Origin: Pseudomonadota bacterium
Lineage (GTDB): Bacteria; Pseudomonadota; Gammaproteobacteria; Xanthomonadales; Xanthomonadaceae
Assembly (NCBI GenBank): GCA_023394655.1
Contig: JAEXAG010000021.1
Coordinates: forward strand, 1 to 9,868
Direction: 5' to 3'
Length of the DNA stretch: 9,868 nucleotides
Both the position numbers and the translations under genes were made by a program. Shown here one piece after another: positions 6,256 to 9,868 of the stretch (its first letter is position 1; the number at the start of each line of letters is the position of its first letter). The notes beneath the pieces are model-generated. The model had not been told where the DNA came from. It ran no database searches and saw only the letters and a list, made by a program, of their open reading frames with translations.

Positions 6256-7866
6256 ATGTCCAGCGAACGCTTCGAGCTCCCCACGCCCATCGCGCTCTGG
6301 CGCCTCTTGCACCAATGGCGGCGGAAGCACCTGGTCGAGCCCACCGATCGCGTCGCGGTGCTTTCGCACGTGGCCGATGCCGGCACGTTCGGGCCACGCT
6401 TCGCCTTCCTGATGCTGATGTCGGTCGGCATCGCCATGTTCGGCCTGCTGCAGAACTCGGCGGCGGTGATCATTGGTGCGATGCTGATCGCCCCGCTCAT
6501 GGGTCCGATCATCGAGCTCGGCATGGGCCTGGCCACGTTCGACCTGCGTACCGTGCGCTCGGCCCTGCGCGCGATCACCGGCGGCATCGCCCTTGCACTG
6601 GCGATGGCGATGCCGATCGTCTGGGCTTCGCCGCTGCAGCAGGCCACGCCGGAAATCCTCGCCCGCACCCAGCCCACTTTCTTCGACCTGATGGTCGCGG
6701 TCTTCTCCGGCCTGGCCGGGGCCTATGCGACGATTTCCCGCAAGGGCGAGGCGATCGTCGGCGTGGCCATCGCCACCTCGCTGGTGCCGCCGCTGGCCGT
6801 GCTCGCCTACGGTCTCGCGCTGCGGAACATGGGCGTGGCCGGCGGGGCCGGCCTCCTGTTCATGACCAACCTGCTGGCGATCGCGCTTTCGGCCACGATG
6901 GTGGCTCGGCTGTACGGCTTCGGCGGCACCGACTCGCCCAGGCAGACCGCATGGCAGGCCTTTTTGATCATCGGCACGTTCATCCTGCTGTCGATCCCGC
7001 TCGGGCTGTCGCTGCAGCGCATTGCCCGCCAGACCCAACTGGAACTCGGCATCCGCGCCGCACTGGATGCAGCCGCCAGCGAAATGGATGGCCGGATCTC
7101 CGCGCTGCGCGTCGACCTGGCCGGCGAAGCGGTCACGGTGGATGCCGTGTTGATGACGCCTCGGCACGTCAACGGCATCGATGCGCGCCTGTCGAAGGAA
7201 CTGAGCGAGCGGATGAGCCGGCGCATCGACGTGCAGCTGCGCGAGGTGCTGACCGCCGACGACGCCCGCATCGCGCGCGAACAGGCCACGCTTTCAGAGC
7301 TCGGCCAGTCGATCGCCGCGCTCCAGCAGGCCGAAGCCGAGCGCGGGGCCAGCCGGCGTCAACGGCTGGAGATGCGCGAAGCGGTGCTGGAACGGCTGGC
7401 GGCTCCGGTCGGGACGCTGGAAGATGCCACCGATGGCGGCCTGATCCTTCGCATCGCCCCCGCCTCGCGATTGTCGCTGGACGATGCACTCGCGCTCGAA
7501 CGACAGCTGCAGGCAGCCACCGGCTCCGATGCCGTGCGCGTGCTGCCGCCGTTGCAGCGGCTCGCAGCGGTGCCATGGCAGCTGGACGATGACGGCCGGC
7601 TGCGGAAGCCGTCCGCCGAAGCACTCGATGTGCAAATGTGGGCACTGCGGCGCTGGGGCGTCGGCAACATCGAGGTCGTCGCGCTGGGCGAGGATGCCGC
7701 TGCTGGCAGACAACGCGCGATCGATGTCGCGGTGCTGGCTCGCCATCGGGGCGTACCGGCGGCCGAGCCGCGCGTCGCCAATCCCGCGGAACGCGCCAGC
7801 GCCGGCGTGGAAGGCGAAGCGGTCTGGCTGCGGCTACCCGCCGACCCGGCGCTTCGGCGACAATGA
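6256..7866 (+). CDS. DUF389 family membrane protein with long cytosolic C-terminal domain
   Basis: A 536-residue protein. Residues about 45-255 contain seven likely transmembrane segments and the DUF389 core: MSVGIAMFGLLQNSAAVIIG, then AMLIAPLMGPIIELGMGLAT, a second Gly/Ala-rich stretch with GEAIVGVAIATSLVPPLAVL, and FMTNLLAIALSA. The second half (about 255-536) is soluble, with a charged, probably coiled-coil helix around 370-405 (ELGQSIAALQQAEAERGASR), and no domain that I recognise. DUF389 proteins are inner-membrane proteins without an agreed substrate. The frame stays open far upstream (to 5851), but that part is antisense to the DUF4010 gene. ATG 6256 begins just before the conserved part; ATG 6226 (ten residues more) is an alternative that overlaps the GATAAT box. 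It ends 25 bp before fbp, and the two may be co-transcribed. Confidence 0.85.
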   Translation: MSSERFELPTPIALWRLLHQWRRKHLVEPTDRVAVLSHVADAGTFGPRFAFLMLMSVGIAMFGLLQNSAAVIIGAMLIAPLMGPIIELGMGLATFDLRTVRSALRAITGGIALALAMAMPIVWASPLQQATPEILARTQPTFFDLMVAVFSGLAGAYATISRKGEAIVGVAIATSLVPPLAVLAYGLALRNMGVAGGAGLLFMTNLLAIALSATMVARLYGFGGTDSPRQTAWQAFLIIGTFILLSIPLGLSLQRIARQTQLELGIRAALDAAASEMDGRISALRVDLAGEAVTVDAVLMTPRHVNGIDARLSKELSERMSRRIDVQLREVLTADDARIAREQATLSELGQSIAALQQAEAERGASRRQRLEMREAVLERLAAPVGTLEDATDGGLILRIAPASRLSLDDALALERQLQAATGSDAVRVLPPLQRLAAVPWQLDDDGRLRKPSAEALDVQMWALRRWGVGNIEVVALGEDAAAGRQRAIDVAVLARHRGVPAAEPRVANPAERASAGVEGEAVWLRLPADPALRRQ

Positions 7867-7879
7867 GCGCCTCGCCATC

Positions 7880-7884
7880 GGGAG
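7880..7884 (+). promoter_or_regulatory. Ribosome binding site of fbp
   Basis: GGGAG lies 7 nt before ATG 7892. It is the clearest Shine-Dalgarno sequence in the window and decides between this ATG and the out-of-frame ATG at 7863. Confidence 0.6.
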
Positions 7885-7891
7885 CCGCCTC

Positions 7892-8920
7892 ATGCCGCAT
7901 TCGTCCAGCCAGATTTCCCTGACCCGCTTCCTGATCGAGGAAGAGCGCGCCGGCCACGTCAACGCCGAGCTGCGCCTGCTCATCGAAGTGGTGGCGCGTG
8001 CCTGCAAGCGCATCTCGGTGGCGGTCGGCAAGGGCGCCCTGGGCGGCGTGCTGGGCGATGCCGGCACCGGCAATATCCAGGGCGAGGCGCAGAAGAAGCT
8101 GGACGTCATCGCCAACGACGTGCTGCTGGAAGCCAATGCCTGGGGCGGCCATCTCGCCGCCTGTGCCTCCGAGGAAATGGACGAGCCCTACCCGATCCCG
8201 GACGCCTACCCGCGCGGCAACTTCCTGCTGCTGTTCGATCCGCTGGACGGCTCCTCCAACATCGACGTCAACGTCTCGGTCGGCACCATCTTCTCGGTGC
8301 TCAAGTGCAAGGTCGATGCCGCCTGCGTGGATACCGCCGCGTTCCTGCAGCCGGGCAGCGAGCAGGTCGCCGCCGGCTACTGCGTGTATGGCCCGGCCAC
8401 CACCCTGATCCTGACCGTGGGCAGCGGCGTGCACCAGTTCACGCTCGATCGCGAGCAGGGCAGCTTCGTGCTGACCCAGCGCGGCATGACGGTGCCGGAG
8501 GAAACGAAGGAATTCGCCATCAACATGTCCAACAAGCGGCATTGGGAAGCCCCGATGCAGCAATACGTGGACGACCTGCTGGTGGGCAAGGAAGGGCCGC
8601 GCGGCAAGGATTTCAACATGCGCTGGATCGCCTCGATGGTGGCCGACGTGCATCGCATCCTGACCCGCGGCGGCATCTTCATCTATCCGTGGGACAAGAA
8701 GGATCCGAAGAAGCCGGGCAAGCTGCGCCTGATGTACGAAGCGAACCCGATGAGCTTCCTGGTGGAGCAGGCCGGCGGCGCGGCGACCAACGGCCGCCAG
8801 CGGATCATGGACATCGAGCCGACCGAACTGCACCAGCGCGTGCCGGTGTTCCTGGGCTCGAAGAAGGAAGTCGAGGCCGCCACCCGCTACCACACCGACC
8901 ACGACGCCCTGCCGAAGTGA
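7892..8920 (+). CDS. fbp: Fructose-1,6-bisphosphatase, class I
   Basis: A 342-residue cytosolic enzyme that hydrolyses fructose-1,6-bisphosphate to fructose-6-phosphate and phosphate, the committed step of gluconeogenesis. All class I features are present: metal-binding Glu94 (CASEEMD) and DPLDGSSNIDVNVSVGTIFS with Asp116 and Asp119, the substrate-binding region MVADVHRIL and FIYPWDKKDPKKPGKLRL, and YEANPMSFLVEQAGG with the metal ligand Glu283. The length is normal for the bacterial family. The start at ATG 7892 has a good ribosome site and gives the usual N-terminus (LTRFLIEEERAGHVNAELRLL). The gene begins 25 bp after the DUF389 stop, and its own stop codon overlaps the start of the 2OG oxygenase gene. 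It could also have its own promoter: GACAAT at 7858-7863 resembles a -10 box but lacks a clear -35. Regulation by AMP cannot be judged from the sequence alone. Confidence 0.97.
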   Translation: MPHSSSQISLTRFLIEEERAGHVNAELRLLIEVVARACKRISVAVGKGALGGVLGDAGTGNIQGEAQKKLDVIANDVLLEANAWGGHLAACASEEMDEPYPIPDAYPRGNFLLLFDPLDGSSNIDVNVSVGTIFSVLKCKVDAACVDTAAFLQPGSEQVAAGYCVYGPATTLILTVGSGVHQFTLDREQGSFVLTQRGMTVPEETKEFAINMSNKRHWEAPMQQYVDDLLVGKEGPRGKDFNMRWIASMVADVHRILTRGGIFIYPWDKKDPKKPGKLRLMYEANPMSFLVEQAGGAATNGRQRIMDIEPTELHQRVPVFLGSKKEVEAATRYHTDHDALPK

Positions 8921-9642
8921 GTGCCGGGACCGGGACCGGGACCGGCGCGGACGATTTCATCCTGGTCGAGCCGGACGCGCTGCGCGCCGAAGCCTGCGCG
9001 GAAATCGTCGAGCGCATGCGCGTCGCCCCGGGCCTCGGCCCCGGCCGCACCGGCGGCGGGCTGTTCCCGGAACTCAAGTCCAGCCTCGATCTGGACATCG
9101 AGGGGCGCGAGGAATGGAGCGCGGTACGCCGCCTGATCAACAGCGCGATGATCGCCGGCCTGCGCCGCTACCTGCGGCAATGGCCGCAGGCGTTGATCGC
9201 GCCGCTGATGCTGGAACTGCCCGGCAGCGACGGCAAACCCCGGCGACTGACCGCCTCCGACGTCGAATCGATGGCGGACGACACGCTGAACTCGCTCATC
9301 GTGCGCTGCTTCCGGCCGGGCGGCATCAACCTGCAGTGGTACCGCGACGGCGAAGGCGGCTATCCCTACTGGCATTGCGAGCTGTATCCGCGCGATCCGG
9401 CCGCGGAAACGCTGCATCGCCACCTGCTGTGGACGCTCTACCTCAACGACGGCTTCGAGGAAGGCGAAACCGAGTTCCTCGCGCAGCGCCGCAAGATCAC
9501 GCCCAAAACCGGCAGCCTGCTGTTCGCGCCCGCCGGTTTCACCCACACCCATCGCGGCAACCGCCCGCGCGGCGGCGACAAATACATCGCCACGAGCTGG
9601 ATCCTGTTCCAGCGGGCCGAGCAGTTGTTTCCGGCGAGTTAG
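8917..9642 (+). CDS. 2OG-Fe(II) dioxygenase superfamily protein
   Basis: A 241-residue protein with the double-stranded beta-helix of iron/2-oxoglutarate oxygenases in its C-terminal half. Probable iron ligands are His153 and Glu155 in YPYWHCELYP (an HxE variant of HxD) and His210 in FAPAGFTHTHRGN. Arg213 or Arg216 probably binds 2-oxoglutarate. LLWTLYLNDGFEEGETEF and GDKYIATSWILF complete the prolyl-4-hydroxylase-like pattern, and the C-terminal motif resembles the phage and cyanobacterial members of that group. The substrate is unknown; a protein or small-molecule hydroxylase are both possible. I chose the GTG at 8917, which overlaps the fbp TGA as GTGA, because no in-frame ATG lies upstream of the conserved part except Met34 (MRVAPG), which would remove predicted fold. 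The N-terminus carries a (Gly-Thr)3 repeat. It lies in tight tail-to-head order behind fbp and is probably coupled to it. Confidence 0.82.
   Translation: MSAGTGTGTGADDFILVEPDALRAEACAEIVERMRVAPGLGPGRTGGGLFPELKSSLDLDIEGREEWSAVRRLINSAMIAGLRRYLRQWPQALIAPLMLELPGSDGKPRRLTASDVESMADDTLNSLIVRCFRPGGINLQWYRDGEGGYPYWHCELYPRDPAAETLHRHLLWTLYLNDGFEEGETEFLAQRRKITPKTGSLLFAPAGFTHTHRGNRPRGGDKYIATSWILFQRAEQLFPAS
8924..8945 (+). repeat. CCGGGA hexanucleotide tandem repeat at oxygenase start
   Basis: Three perfect copies of CCGGGA plus a partial fourth (CCGG) begin 7 nt after the GTG start. Read in frame, it encodes Gly-Thr repeats at residues 4-10. Because the unit is six bases, gain or loss of a copy would keep the frame. 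Confidence 0.8.
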
Positions 9643-9660
9643 GGAGTCAATCCGACTCCC
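9642..9660. terminator. Hairpin spanning convergent stop codons, possible bidirectional terminator
   Basis: GGGAGTC (9642-9648) and GACTCCC (9654-9660) form a perfect 7-bp stem with a 5-nt loop. It starts at the last base of the oxygenase stop codon and contains the stop codon and last two codons of the carboxypeptidase. There is no T-run on either side, so it may be a weak or factor-assisted terminator or an RNA 3'-end stabiliser. The short stem could also be chance. Confidence 0.4.
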
Positions 9661-9868
9661 ACCACAACCAGAATCCATCGCTGATGCGGCTGAAGAACCC
9701 GGCCTCCGGCGCATCGGCGAGTGCGACCAGCGGGCGTTCGGCCAGCGGCTTGCCGTCGAGGGAGATGCGCAGGGTGCCGACCTGCTGGCCGCGGGTGTAC
9801 GGGGCGACGAGCTGGCGCGGCAGGTCCATTTCCGCCTTCACCTGCTCGTAACGGCCGCGCGGCACGGT
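9647..9868 (-). CDS. D-alanyl-D-alanine carboxypeptidase, C-terminal end (PBP5/6 type, partial)
   Basis: The visible 73 residues (stop TGA at 9647-9649; the 5' part lies beyond the right edge) are the end of a penicillin-binding protein 5/6-type DD-carboxypeptidase. Starting TVPRGRYEQVKAEMDL, then QLVAPYTRGQQVGTL, DGKPLAERPLVAL and AGFFSRISDGFWLWW, it matches the C-terminal PBP5 domain and the membrane-anchoring amphipathic helix of E. coli DacA/DacC. These periplasmic enzymes trim the terminal D-alanine from peptidoglycan pentapeptides. The catalytic SxxK, SxN and KTG motifs would be upstream, off the window. The visible codon at 9863-9865 is GTG (Val) inside the frame, not the true start. 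The gene is convergent with the 2OG oxygenase, 4 bp between stop codons. Which paralogue (dacA or dacC) cannot be told. Confidence 0.88.
   Translation of the reverse strand, partial: TVPRGRYEQVKAEMDLPRQLVAPYTRGQQVGTLRISLDGKPLAERPLVALADAPEAGFFSRISDGFWLWWESD

Noticed and set aside
7169..8902. 577-codon minus-strand open frame opposite the DUF389 gene and fbp
   Set aside because: It covers the antisense of two well-supported genes and has shadow-type composition.
8887..9714. 275-codon minus-strand open frame opposite the 2OG oxygenase
   Set aside because: The plus-strand frame has clear oxygenase motifs; the minus frame has none and also overlaps the end of the carboxypeptidase in another frame.

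Overview
The window is gene-dense, GC-rich bacterial chromosome. The gene content (monomeric phenylalanine hydroxylase, class I fructose-1,6-bisphosphatase, a YjjJ-type HipA remnant, DUF389 and MgtC/DUF4010 membrane proteins, a 2OG-Fe(II) oxygenase and a PBP5/6-type carboxypeptidase) and the -10-like boxes that sit almost on the start codons suggest a gammaproteobacterium of the Lysobacteraceae (Xanthomonadaceae), such as Lysobacter, Luteimonas or a relative. That placement is inference from family resemblance; no search was run.

Layout, left to right. (1) 1-312: 3' part of a small probable lipoprotein gene. (2) 362-1252: phhA, phenylalanine 4-monooxygenase, probably read from a leaderless transcript. 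(3) 1253-1354: a short AT-richer intergenic stretch with four copies of the half-site AATCCATT in two inverted pairs around a perfect TTGACA. (4) 1369-2263: a decayed HipA-family (YjjJ-like) kinase gene that has lost its N-terminal part and carries a frameshift and a nonsense codon. (5) 2275-2994 (-): a DUF2306-like multi-pass membrane protein, divergent from (6) 3141-4241 and 4238-4879 (+): a NarL/DesK-type histidine kinase and its LuxR-type response regulator, overlapping by ATGA. (7) 4883-6154 (-): an MgtC/SapB + DUF4010 membrane protein, divergent from (8) 6256-7866 (+): a DUF389 membrane protein with a long cytosolic tail. (9) 7892-8920 (+): fbp, followed with a GTGA overlap by (10) 8917-9642 (+): a small 2OG-Fe(II) oxygenase whose first codons are a hexanucleotide tandem repeat. 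(11) 9647-9868 (-): the C-terminal end of a D-alanyl-D-alanine carboxypeptidase, convergent with the oxygenase across a 4-nt gap that contains a hairpin.

Pathway logic: phhA feeds phenylalanine into tyrosine; fbp is the committed gluconeogenic step; the two-component pair and the divergent DUF2306-like protein look like a self-contained sensor module with an unknown signal; the DUF4010 and DUF389 proteins are two membrane proteins of uncertain transport function transcribed from one shared 101-bp region. There is no RNA gene, CRISPR array, insertion sequence or integrase that I can see, and no stretch over 300 bases lacks a gene. I found no convincing new multi-gene system. The most unusual items are the preserved operator-like array in front of a dead HipA kinase, the in-frame repeat at the oxygenase start, and the uncharacterised DUF2306/two-component neighbourhood.
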